64,000 bases of DNA from Shewanella sairae (GTDB taxonomy: Bacteria; Pseudomonadota; Gammaproteobacteria; Enterobacterales; Shewanellaceae). The DNA lies in assembly GCF_023283535.1 (NCBI RefSeq), contig NZ_JAKILT010000008.1:1-64000 (forward strand), written 5' to 3'. Each line of letters begins with the position of its first letter. Position 1 is the first letter of the stretch. The translations under genes and the position numbers were made by a program. Below, one piece after another: positions 17,271-25,862 of this stretch. The notes under the pieces were generated by a model that worked only from the letters and a program-made list of their open reading frames with translations, did not search any database and was not told the origin of the DNA.

Positions 17271-17317
17271 CAAACGCACCTCAAGATACTCGTACGCACT
17301 CGAAAACATGTTAATGT

Positions 17318-17336
17318 AAATAATTCTCATTATTAA
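17318..17336 (+). promoter_or_regulatory. Candidate Fur box overlapping the EAL gene leader
   Basis: AAATAATTCTCATTATTAA contains AATAAT/ATTATT arms. Shifted by one base it matches 12 of 19 positions of the Fur consensus GATAATGATAATCATTATC. It ends 9 bases before the ATG, a position where bound repressor would block expression. Confidence 0.45.
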
Positions 17337-17345
17337 AATGAATTT

Positions 17346-18068
17346 ATGTCGAATCATTTTCAATTGAAACTGGGCGCCGAATTTCAGCCTTTAGTATGCC
17401 CTCAATCGCTCACTGTATTTGGCTACGAAGCCCTATCACGCTTTTATACTCCTGAAGGTAGCACTATAGCACCCAATATCGTTTTCGAGCAGCTACACAA
17501 AAAGCAAGATTGGTTAGCGAAAGTTGAGCTTGAAGCTAAGAGGCTACAAATACAGCATGCGCCAGTTGATTATGCTTTGTATGTCAATATCGATCCTCAT
17601 GCTGTAGAAACTCACAATAAAGAAATGCTTACACTACTAAAAAGCAGATCCAAACTTTGTGTGGAGATAATTGAAAACACTTGCATAAACGATGCAAAAC
17701 TATCAGGGAAACTGATCCAGCAATTACTCAACGAACATATTGACGTAGCTCTTGATGATGTCGGTGCGCCACATTCCTTAGTATCGATAGAATTAATCAG
17801 CGCTGTAAGCTGCATAAAATTCGATAAGCATTGGTTAACAATGGCCGACCAACCTGAATACCAACACTTATTGGCTTCTCTAATTAACTTCGCTAAACAA
17901 ACTCATAAAGTCACCATTTTGGAGGGTATTGAAACCGAGAAACAACTCGCATTCGCCACTCAAATAGGCGTTGATTTTGTTCAAGGCTTTCTGTTTAAAT
18001 CACAATTTTTGCAGGTCAAAACCAGCACAACTATTGCGAACATTCTGCAACCGATACAAATCCCCTAA
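17346..18068 (+). CDS. Stand-alone EAL domain cyclic-di-GMP phosphodiesterase
   Basis: 240-residue protein made almost entirely of an EAL domain, with no sensor or GGDEF domain and no membrane segment. Catalytic and metal-binding positions are present: E28 of YEALSR, N81 of YVNIDP, E107 of CVEIIE, D137-D138, K158, E193 of EGIE and Q213 of QGF. Hydrolysis of cyclic di-GMP to pGpG is therefore plausible. The loop after DD, normally DDFGTGYSS, reads DDVGAPHSL, which may weaken dimerisation or regulation. The ribosome site is poor. A Fur-box-like site overlaps its leader, suggesting iron control. Confidence 0.88.
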   Translation: MSNHFQLKLGAEFQPLVCPQSLTVFGYEALSRFYTPEGSTIAPNIVFEQLHKKQDWLAKVELEAKRLQIQHAPVDYALYVNIDPHAVETHNKEMLTLLKSRSKLCVEIIENTCINDAKLSGKLIQQLLNEHIDVALDDVGAPHSLVSIELISAVSCIKFDKHWLTMADQPEYQHLLASLINFAKQTHKVTILEGIETEKQLAFATQIGVDFVQGFLFKSQFLQVKTSTTIANILQPIQIP

Positions 18069-18147
18069 AAGCACTGGAAAGCAACTCAGATTTACACCAT
18101 AGTGGGAAATGAAAGGATAATAATTAGAATATGGTCACAGGGCGTGT

Positions 18148-19053
18148 ATGCAAAACATAAATATCGTATTACAACAACTAGAAACGGTACTACTTGGAAA
18201 GCAACAGCAAATAAAACTAGCACTGACTTGTATTTTAGCCCGAGGCCACTTACTCATAGAAGATCTTCCCGGCATGGGTAAAACAAGCCTTTCACAAGGG
18301 TTAGCACAGTCACTCGGCTTAAGTTATCAAAGGGTTCAGTTTACTAGTGACATGCTTCCGGCAGATATTCTTGGCGTATCGATATTTAATCAACAGCAAT
18401 CACAGTTTACTTTTCATCCAGGGCCAATCTTTAATCAAATGGTGCTGGCAGACGAAATTAATCGTGCCAGCCCCAAAACCCAAAGTGCTTTATTAGAAGC
18501 CATGGCTGAACAGCAAATTACACTCGATGGTGTTACCTCGCCTCTTCCACAACCGTTTTTTGTGATTGCCACTCAAAACCCTACAGAGCAATCAGGCACG
18601 TTCCCATTGCCAGAGTCCCAACTAGACAGGTTTATGATGCGGATCTCCATTGGTTATCCCGATCCCACAGCAGAACTTAATATGCTAAAAGGATTAAAAA
18701 ATGGCGAAAAACCCGCAGTGTTAAATGAATGTCTATCGGCATCGACATTACAAGAGCTACAATCTGAAGTCGACAATGTCAGTGCATCTGATGCACTCCT
18801 TCATTATATTTTGGCTTTAGTCAACGCTTCTAGAACTCAAAGTAATGGTGCTGGATTATCCCCAAGGGCTAGCAAAGCAATATTGCACGCAGCTAAAGCT
18901 TGGGCATTAATTAATGGTAGGCGATATCTTGTTCCAGAAGATGTCCAAGCAATCTTTCCTCATGTTGCAGAACACAGGCTAAGACAGTATTCACAGCAAC
19001 AAGGTGAAGCCTTGTCAGCAGAAATACTCAATAAAGTGAACCCAATCTTGTAA
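18148..19053 (+). CDS. MoxR-family AAA+ ATPase
   Basis: 301-residue AAA+ ATPase. Walker A is at about residues 39-47 (DLPGMGKTSL), Walker B reads MVLADEINRASPKTQSALLEAM, and sensor 1 is ATQNPTEQSGTFPLPESQLDRF. The C-terminal lid contains GLSPRASKAILHAAKAWA. MoxR proteins are chaperone-like and are usually encoded with von Willebrand or DUF58 proteins, whose assembly they are thought to assist. Here it heads a MoxR, DUF58, TgpA set. The substrate of this set is not established. Confidence 0.92.
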   Translation: MQNINIVLQQLETVLLGKQQQIKLALTCILARGHLLIEDLPGMGKTSLSQGLAQSLGLSYQRVQFTSDMLPADILGVSIFNQQQSQFTFHPGPIFNQMVLADEINRASPKTQSALLEAMAEQQITLDGVTSPLPQPFFVIATQNPTEQSGTFPLPESQLDRFMMRISIGYPDPTAELNMLKGLKNGEKPAVLNECLSASTLQELQSEVDNVSASDALLHYILALVNASRTQSNGAGLSPRASKAILHAAKAWALINGRRYLVPEDVQAIFPHVAEHRLRQYSQQQGEALSAEILNKVNPIL

Positions 19054-19130
19054 ATGATCAGAGTAAATAATTGCCTGATTAAGCTGCCTGTTGGAGCTGA
19101 TACAATGTGTTATCCATGTGAAAAATAGCT

Positions 19131-20135
19131 ATGCTGAATTCTCCTAAAAGCAAACGTACTTTAAAGCAAAAACTACATTTACGTTGGCAACAATGGCTTT
19201 CTCGTCGCCTGCCCGCTAATGAGCAGGTTACCCTAAATCATAGAAGCATTTTCATATTACCAACGCGTTTTGGTATGACGTGGCTAGTGCTGATTATTAT
19301 TCTGTTTTTATTGGGCACCAATTACCAAAATAACCTGATAATGGGCCTTAGCTTTTTACTACTGAGTATTTTCAATACCTGTATTATTTACAGTTATAAA
19401 AATCTAGCGGGTTTAACGTTAACCAGCACTAAAGCCAACCATTGCTTTGCAAACCAGCCCATCTATTTCCCAATTAGGCTTTGCTCTAAAAGTAAAGCCT
19501 ATGAACTCCAACTTAATTTCCCAAACCAGCCGTTAGAAGTGATTAAGACTGTCGCCGAGCAACCAGTTCAAGGCCTTATCACTTTTAGCCACTCCCACAG
19601 AGGAATAAATCGCCCCGGTAGGCTCAAAGTCGAAAGTCACTATCCGCTCGGTCTATGCAAAGCCTGGTCTCACGTCGATCTCGCCATCGAACAATTAGTG
19701 TTTGCGCAACCCATCGCAGATCCAAAACCGATAAAGCTCGCAACAAGCCAGCACGATGAGCAACATGATAGCGGTAAATATGTCTCAGGAGTGGATGAGT
19801 ATAAAGGTTTACGTGACTACCAAGTTGGCGAGCCCTTAAAGCAAGTCGCGTGGAAGCAATGGGCCCAAGGTCGAGGCATGCTTTCAAAAGAGTTTGAGCA
19901 ACCGCAGGGAGCGCCTATGTGGCTCTCTTTAGATAAAAACACATTCGATCCGGAATTAGCGATAAGCCATCTTGCTTGGCATACCGAACAGTTAAGTGAG
20001 AAAAAACAAATGTTTGGGGCCATTCTTGCAGGTAACACCATCGCTCCCTCCCATGGGGAGCAACATCGCATATCCATGCAAACACAGTTAGCGCTTTTAC
20101 CTCAATTCAACAAGGCGAAATCAAGTCATGACTGA
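19131..20135 (+). CDS. DUF58 domain-containing membrane protein
   Basis: 334-residue protein. Two membrane helices lie near residues 45-85 (WLVLIIILFLLGTNYQNNLIMGLSFLLL, read in two parts). The DUF58 signature follows at about 220-250: DEYKGLRDYQVGEPLKQVAWKQWAQ. The C-terminal region resembles a von Willebrand A-type fold. It lies 77 bases after the MoxR gene and overlaps the next gene by 8 bases, so it is translationally coupled. Role unknown; the MoxR/DUF58/transglutaminase arrangement is common in gammaproteobacteria. Confidence 0.9.
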   Translation: MLNSPKSKRTLKQKLHLRWQQWLSRRLPANEQVTLNHRSIFILPTRFGMTWLVLIIILFLLGTNYQNNLIMGLSFLLLSIFNTCIIYSYKNLAGLTLTSTKANHCFANQPIYFPIRLCSKSKAYELQLNFPNQPLEVIKTVAEQPVQGLITFSHSHRGINRPGRLKVESHYPLGLCKAWSHVDLAIEQLVFAQPIADPKPIKLATSQHDEQHDSGKYVSGVDEYKGLRDYQVGEPLKQVAWKQWAQGRGMLSKEFEQPQGAPMWLSLDKNTFDPELAISHLAWHTEQLSEKKQMFGAILAGNTIAPSHGEQHRISMQTQLALLPQFNKAKSSHD

Positions 20136-22170
20136 CCAAGAACGCCAAAGCATTTCACGCCACACATTAATGTGGCTACTCATTACCAATATCGCCATAT
20201 TGTCACCTCTTTATGAGCAAATCACACTCTGGTCATTAGCGATCTGTACTATTTGTATCTTCTGGCGCATTGGGATTTACTTAGGCAAAGTGGCCAAGCC
20301 ACCTAAGTGGTTAGTCACCAGCCTAGCTGTTGCATCGGCGACCACATTAACCATGGTGGCGGGGAAAATTGGGCTACTGACCGCTTTGGTCAATTTACTC
20401 ATTCTAGGCTACGCACTGAAATATATAGAGATGCGCAACCGCCGTGACGTGCGAGCAGTGGTACTCGTTGGCTACTTCCTTATCGCTTTTACCTTTCTTC
20501 AGCTGCAATCTTTAGCCTCAACGATGCATTTACTTATCGTCACCATCATCAATACCTGTGTGTTAATCAGCTTATATCATGATAAGGGGAGCTTTAAATA
20601 TACCGCTAAGCTTGGCAGTAAAGTCGTACTGCAGAGCTTACCCTTAGCGATTATTTTATTTCTCGCTTTACCCCGATTACCACCACTTTGGAAAGTGCCG
20701 CCGCAAAATAAAGCGCAAACAGGTCTATCAGACAAAGTCAGTTTTGGTGACATTGGTGAGCTCACTCGCTCAAGTGCTTTAGCGTTTCGGGCAACATTTG
20801 ATGCTAAGGCACCAAGCAATAACGAAATGTATTGGCGCGCAGTGGTTATGGAAGACTATAACGGTAAAGATTGGACCCAAAATGCGCGTATTATTGATAC
20901 ACAACAAAACGCTGCAACACCTAAAGACATCACCTTTAGTGCCAGTAACAATACGCCTTTAACTTATACCGTCATTGCTGAAACAAGCGGAAAACACTGG
21001 CTTTATGGATTAGATACAGCCACCAGCACAGATAGAGGAATACAACGTCTAGCTGACTATACGCTTTACGCTAATAGGCCTATTACTCAACGGCGCTTAT
21101 ACCGTGTAACGAGTGACGACAGTCAAGTAATGGATGCAACGCTGAGTACAAAAGAGCGCAAAATAAACCTGCAACTTCCCAGCAACAGTAACCCCAAGAC
21201 TCTCGCACTTGCCAAGCAGTTTGCAGATAATTATTCAGCTGCCGATGCCAGACTCAATGCCATGATGAACTACTTCACCGAGCAACCCTATTTTTATACA
21301 TTGAAACCGCCTCGAGTTGGAGAGCAGCAAATTGATGATTTTCTGCTCCATAATAGAGCAGGTTTTTGTGTACATTACGCCAGCGCATTTGCCTTTATGG
21401 CACGAGCTAGCGGGCTGCCAGCTCGGCTTGTTACCGGTTATCAAGGCGCAGAATTCAACCCAACTGCGGGTTATTACAGTATTTATCAATATATGGCTCA
21501 TGCTTGGGTAGAAGTATGGCTTCCTCAGCGTGGTTGGGTGCGCTTTGATCCAACCGCCATGATAGCTCACCAGCGAGTAGAGCAAGGTTTTGACGCTTTT
21601 TTCGATCCTGATTCAACCTACTTGATGGATAACCCTTTTAGCGCTCTCGCTTATCGTGACAATGCCTTGTTTAATCAGATGCGGTTGCAACTTGCTAGCA
21701 TTGATTACTTTTGGAGTGTTTGGGTATTAGACTTTGACAGCAACAAACAGCAAAGAGTACTAAAAAATATTTTAGGTGAAGTCAGCCAGACTAAGCTGAC
21801 TATTTTTATCATTATAAGCCTACTTATTATTGGCCTAAGTATTGCCTACAGTGCAGGGTTAATTCAGTTTCATCGCTCAAGTGATAAACATCTCAATGCT
21901 TATTACTCCGTCTGTAAGATGTTACGTCTAAGGGGCTTACCAAGAGCTCACCACGAAGGTCCACAAGACTACAATATTCGCGTATCAAAAGCGTTTCCCA
22001 TCATAGCCAAAGACTTTGACAAACTGACTCAATATTTCATTGCGGTTAAATATCAAAATTCGAGTTTGCAGGCTAAAAAACGCTATTCTCGATTACTTAT
22101 CAAGCAATCAAGATGGTTAAAAATCAATATCCTAAAACAGAGATTGGCACTTGATAAAGCAAACACATAG
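20128..22170 (+). CDS. TgpA-type membrane transglutaminase (DUF3488 + transglutaminase core)
   Basis: 680 residues. Five to six membrane helices occur in the first ~190 residues (DUF3488 region, ending ALPRLPPLWKVPP). A periplasmic transglutaminase core follows with a Cys-His-Asp triad: about C414 in NRAGFCVHYASAFAFMARASG (read in parts), H458 in YMAHAWVEVWLP, and D473 in WVRFDPTA. One more membrane helix near 550-570 precedes a cytoplasmic DUF4129-like tail. In Pseudomonas aeruginosa the homologue TgpA is needed for viability and shows transglutaminase activity. Last gene of the MoxR operon. Confidence 0.93.
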   Translation: MTDQERQSISRHTLMWLLITNIAILSPLYEQITLWSLAICTICIFWRIGIYLGKVAKPPKWLVTSLAVASATTLTMVAGKIGLLTALVNLLILGYALKYIEMRNRRDVRAVVLVGYFLIAFTFLQLQSLASTMHLLIVTIINTCVLISLYHDKGSFKYTAKLGSKVVLQSLPLAIILFLALPRLPPLWKVPPQNKAQTGLSDKVSFGDIGELTRSSALAFRATFDAKAPSNNEMYWRAVVMEDYNGKDWTQNARIIDTQQNAATPKDITFSASNNTPLTYTVIAETSGKHWLYGLDTATSTDRGIQRLADYTLYANRPITQRRLYRVTSDDSQVMDATLSTKERKINLQLPSNSNPKTLALAKQFADNYSAADARLNAMMNYFTEQPYFYTLKPPRVGEQQIDDFLLHNRAGFCVHYASAFAFMARASGLPARLVTGYQGAEFNPTAGYYSIYQYMAHAWVEVWLPQRGWVRFDPTAMIAHQRVEQGFDAFFDPDSTYLMDNPFSALAYRDNALFNQMRLQLASIDYFWSVWVLDFDSNKQQRVLKNILGEVSQTKLTIFIIISLLIIGLSIAYSAGLIQFHRSSDKHLNAYYSVCKMLRLRGLPRAHHEGPQDYNIRVSKAFPIIAKDFDKLTQYFIAVKYQNSSLQAKKRYSRLLIKQSRWLKINILKQRLALDKANT

Positions 22171-22183
22171 AATGGATTAATCT

Positions 22184-22198
22184 GGCAGCCTAGCTGCC
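22184..22198 (+). repeat. Small GC-rich hairpin between tgpA and recC
   Basis: GGCAGC-CTA-GCTGCC, perfect 6-bp arms, 14 bases after the tgpA stop. No T-run follows; it may mark the transcript end or be incidental. Confidence 0.4.
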
Positions 22199-22229
22199 CA
22201 TTCGACTGCATTGTTGTTAAAGGACCGCC

Positions 22230-25200
22230 ATGCTATATCTCGTGCAATCTAACCAAATGGAAGCATTATCAGCCTTGTTAGCTCATGAGCTGAAAACGCC
22301 CTTACCTAATACCCCGCTATTAATGCCTGAACACATTTTGGTGCAAAGCCCGGGCATGTCCACTTGGTTACGATTAGAAATTGCTAGGCAGAATAACATT
22401 GCCGCAGGACTTGAGTTCCCGCTACCCTCTAGTTTTATCTGGCAACTTTGCCACACCTTGCTAGATGACGTTCCCAAAGAGAACGCGTTTACCAAAGCCG
22501 CCATGACATGGAAGCTTATGGAGCTGTTGCCGACCTTAATCGATCGGGAAGACTTCTTACCGCTGGCAAATTACCTTAATAACGGCAATGCTGAAACAGA
22601 GATATCAAGCAGCGCAGCACTCGATAACCAAACAAACGCTATCGGCGACCAAGAAACCGCGCAGAATCCATTAAAGCTATATCAGCTTTGTGGCCAAATC
22701 GCCGATATTTTTGACCAATACTTAGTTTACCGTCCAGACTGGATAACAGCATGGGAAGCTAACGAGCCAACCCTGCCGCCAAAAGGCGATAAGCTCAGCC
22801 CTGCACAAGCATGGCAACCGATCCTGTGGCGCGCACTAATCGACTTTAATGCCAATACCCTACACAAAAGTCAGTATCACCGCGCCAATTTACATCAAGC
22901 GCTGTTTGATGCTCTTGATGAGCCAAACACTAATCTAGATGCTTTACCAAGACGGCTATTTGTATTTGGTATTTCATCAATGGCGCCACAAACCTTAGAT
23001 GTACTGCACTACTTAGCTAAGCGTATTGACGTCATCATGTTGAATTTAAGTCCGTGTCAGCATTACTGGGGGGATATTGTCGATCCTCGCCTGCGTGCAC
23101 GCATGGCGCTGCAATATGCAGACAAAAACAAACTTGAACTAGAATGGGAAGATAAACTTGAAGTGGGCAACCCATTGCTAGCCAATAACGGCAAAATGGG
23201 CCGTGAACTGCTCGACTTATTGCTCGAACTGCCAGAAGAGCATACGGCTTTTAACTTTGATTGTTATCAAGAGCCTAACACCAAAAGCATGTTAAGCGGC
23301 GTGCAATACGATATTTTAGAGCTCAGCACTCGCGGCCAAAGCCTTGGACCAGATGCCGCGCTTTATTTAAGCCTTGATGGCCGACGGGTGATAACACCTG
23401 ATGACAACTCAATCACCATGAGAAGTTGCCACAGCCCGCTGCGTGAAGTTGAAACTTTGCACGACCATTTACTCGAAATGCTATCGCGCCCAGAAACCAA
23501 TGCACAAGCTGCGCTTAGCCCCAAAGACATAGTGATCATGATGCCCGATGTGGCGGCGTACGCGCCTTATATCGACGCGGTATTTGGCGCCAAACAAGGC
23601 AGCCATTATATTCCTTATGCCATTGCCGATCGCGGCGCAGCTCAGGAATCACCACTGATTGCCAGCTTTTTACATCTATTGAAAATCAATCAAAGCCGCT
23701 TTGGACTCACAGATATCCTCAGTATTCTAGAGGTGCCAGCAGTGCTGCGCCGCTTTGAGCTTGATGATGAAAGCTTAGCCGTCATCAAACGCTGGTTAGA
23801 GCAAGCTGGTGTGCGCTGGGGCCGCAATGAAGCCAGCCGCACAGAGTATCAACTGCCCGCATTTGAGCAAAACTCTTGGTCTTTTGGCATTAAAAGGCTC
23901 ATCTTAGGCTATAGCTTTAGCGATGACGCCCCAATCTACCAACACAGCTTGTCAGTCAACGGTGTTGAAGGTCAAACGGCGCAAGCTCTGGGTAAGTTAC
24001 TCGATTTTATTGAAGCTCTCGATCAAGTGCAGCAAGAATTAGCTGAAGTATCTAACCTTGAGCAGCGCATGGCACAACTTGAAAGTATTCTTGAAGATTT
24101 TTATGAGGTTGACGATGATGAGCGGGTGCAGCAACAAGAGATCCGCGACGCGATTGCAAAGCTCAATGATGAGTTAACAGAAGCCGGCCACACTAGTCCA
24201 CTTACCATTGAAGTGCTGCAAAACTGGTTCAATAGCCGTTTATCCGAATCTCGGGTGGGTCAGCGTTACCTTGCCGGTAGCGTTAACTTTTGTACCTTAA
24301 TGCCAATGCGTTCAATTCCTTTTAAACTGGTATGCCTACTGGGAATGAACGATGGCGTTTACCCAAGAGTGCAGCACCCTGTTGGTTTTGATTTAGTGGC
24401 GCAAATGGGGCCAAGAAAAGGTGACCGCTCACGCCGTTTAGATGATAGATACCTATTTTTAGAAGCAATTCTATCGGCAAGAGAGCAACTTTACATCAGC
24501 TTTATTGGTAACAGTGAGCGTGATGATTCTGAGCGGATCCCGTCGATGCTGGTTTCTGAATTAGTCGAATATTGCCAGCTGGTTTACCTGCCGCAATCCC
24601 TTGAGCAGCATTTGCATGATGAGCAGGTTGAGCCGAACTTAATCGATAGTATTGAAAAGCAGATCCGTGAGCGGCTTATTATCAAGCAGCCATTGCAGCC
24701 CTTTGATGGCAGACTCTATCAAGTTGCAGCAAGCCAAGAGGCATCACCTATCCAGCAAAGCTATGCGGCCCAGTGGTGTCCAGCCTCAACGGTAATGGAT
24801 AAGGATTCTGTTGACTCAAGCAAGCATGGCAAACGATTTATCGGTGCTAATAGCCAAATATTACCTTTTACTGATGATAGCAATGCTGATCAAACAGTAC
24901 CTGAATTGGAAGTATCAGCGTTAATTCGCTTTTTTAGAAACCCAGCGCAGTATTTCTTTAACCGTACTCTTAAAGTGGATCTTAGCTTATCTATCCAAGC
25001 AGACGACAATGATGAGCCATTTAGCCTAAACGCGCTTGAACGTTATAAACTCCAAGCCGTGTTACTCGACAGCGCTATTGATAGCGGCGTCGAAAAACCC
25101 AATCAAGAGTTGCTCGAACGCTTAAAGGCGCAAGGCAACCTACCATTAAAACCCTTTGATGACTTGCTGCTCAATCAGTACTTGCATGACATTAAACCGT

Positions 25201-25862
25201 TAGTTGGCAGAAGCTTATACTTGAAAGGCGATAAGTCGCATTCAATAGATATCGACTTACACTTTGAAGAGTTAAGCCTCAACCTTGTGGGGCGTATTGA
25301 TGATTTAAGTGCTAAAGGCTTAGTCAATTACCGCCCAGGCACCGCCAATGGCCGCGATTTGATCCGCGTGTATCTACGCCACTTGTGTTTGTGCGCCATG
25401 CAGCAAGAAGATGCAAGCAATAAGCAATCGTCGTTGCCAATGAGCAGTTACCTGCTAGATATCGGTAATTTCCACGCATTTGCACCGATTACGCCAGATC
25501 AGGCCAAAGCACAATTAAACCTGTGGTTAAGTTATTTCCAGCAAGGACAAATTCATCCGCTCATGTTTATGCCGCGCACAGCCCTCGCTTATGTTGAGGC
25601 TGAAGGCTCGCATTGGCAAAAGCTGATTGAAGCGCAATCCCAATGGCTTGATGAACAAAGCCAATTAGGTGAAGGGCTAGAACCGCATTTTCAACGTTTG
25701 TTTAATTTTCCTGATGATTTCACCGAAGATAATTTTGGCAACATCGCTAATCAACTGTTGGCACCGCTGCTAAGCCTTTATCACAAAGATAGGCTAAGTG
25801 AGTTAGCCAAGTTTGTAGAAGCTGGCGTCGATACGGCACATTTAGGCGAGGTAAAGTCATGA
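22230..25862 (+). CDS. recC: Exodeoxyribonuclease V gamma subunit
   Basis: 1210-residue RecC, slightly longer than the E. coli protein (1122). It scans for Chi sequence within the RecBCD helicase-nuclease and splits the duplex. N-terminal HPGMSTWLRLEIA-like text (QSPGMSTWLRLEIARQ), LPRRLFVFGISSMAPQTLDVL, DIVIMMPDVAAYAPYIDAVF and PMRSIPFKLVCLLGMNDGVYPR are typical. An acidic insertion near 620-650 (VDDDERVQQQEIRDA) is unlike the most conserved regions. It heads recC-recB-recD; the recB start overlaps its stop by 4 bases. Confidence 0.97.
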   Translation: MLYLVQSNQMEALSALLAHELKTPLPNTPLLMPEHILVQSPGMSTWLRLEIARQNNIAAGLEFPLPSSFIWQLCHTLLDDVPKENAFTKAAMTWKLMELLPTLIDREDFLPLANYLNNGNAETEISSSAALDNQTNAIGDQETAQNPLKLYQLCGQIADIFDQYLVYRPDWITAWEANEPTLPPKGDKLSPAQAWQPILWRALIDFNANTLHKSQYHRANLHQALFDALDEPNTNLDALPRRLFVFGISSMAPQTLDVLHYLAKRIDVIMLNLSPCQHYWGDIVDPRLRARMALQYADKNKLELEWEDKLEVGNPLLANNGKMGRELLDLLLELPEEHTAFNFDCYQEPNTKSMLSGVQYDILELSTRGQSLGPDAALYLSLDGRRVITPDDNSITMRSCHSPLREVETLHDHLLEMLSRPETNAQAALSPKDIVIMMPDVAAYAPYIDAVFGAKQGSHYIPYAIADRGAAQESPLIASFLHLLKINQSRFGLTDILSILEVPAVLRRFELDDESLAVIKRWLEQAGVRWGRNEASRTEYQLPAFEQNSWSFGIKRLILGYSFSDDAPIYQHSLSVNGVEGQTAQALGKLLDFIEALDQVQQELAEVSNLEQRMAQLESILEDFYEVDDDERVQQQEIRDAIAKLNDELTEAGHTSPLTIEVLQNWFNSRLSESRVGQRYLAGSVNFCTLMPMRSIPFKLVCLLGMNDGVYPRVQHPVGFDLVAQMGPRKGDRSRRLDDRYLFLEAILSAREQLYISFIGNSERDDSERIPSMLVSELVEYCQLVYLPQSLEQHLHDEQVEPNLIDSIEKQIRERLIIKQPLQPFDGRLYQVAASQEASPIQQSYAAQWCPASTVMDKDSVDSSKHGKRFIGANSQILPFTDDSNADQTVPELEVSALIRFFRNPAQYFFNRTLKVDLSLSIQADDNDEPFSLNALERYKLQAVLLDSAIDSGVEKPNQELLERLKAQGNLPLKPFDDLLLNQYLHDIKPLVGRSLYLKGDKSHSIDIDLHFEELSLNLVGRIDDLSAKGLVNYRPGTANGRDLIRVYLRHLCLCAMQQEDASNKQSSLPMSSYLLDIGNFHAFAPITPDQAKAQLNLWLSYFQQGQIHPLMFMPRTALAYVEAEGSHWQKLIEAQSQWLDEQSQLGEGLEPHFQRLFNFPDDFTEDNFGNIANQLLAPLLSLYHKDRLSELAKFVEAGVDTAHLGEVKS

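Noticed and set aside
17346..18068. EAL protein as a degenerate, inactive domain
   Set aside because: All catalytic positions I could place (E28, N81, E107, D137, D138, K158, E193, Q213) are present.
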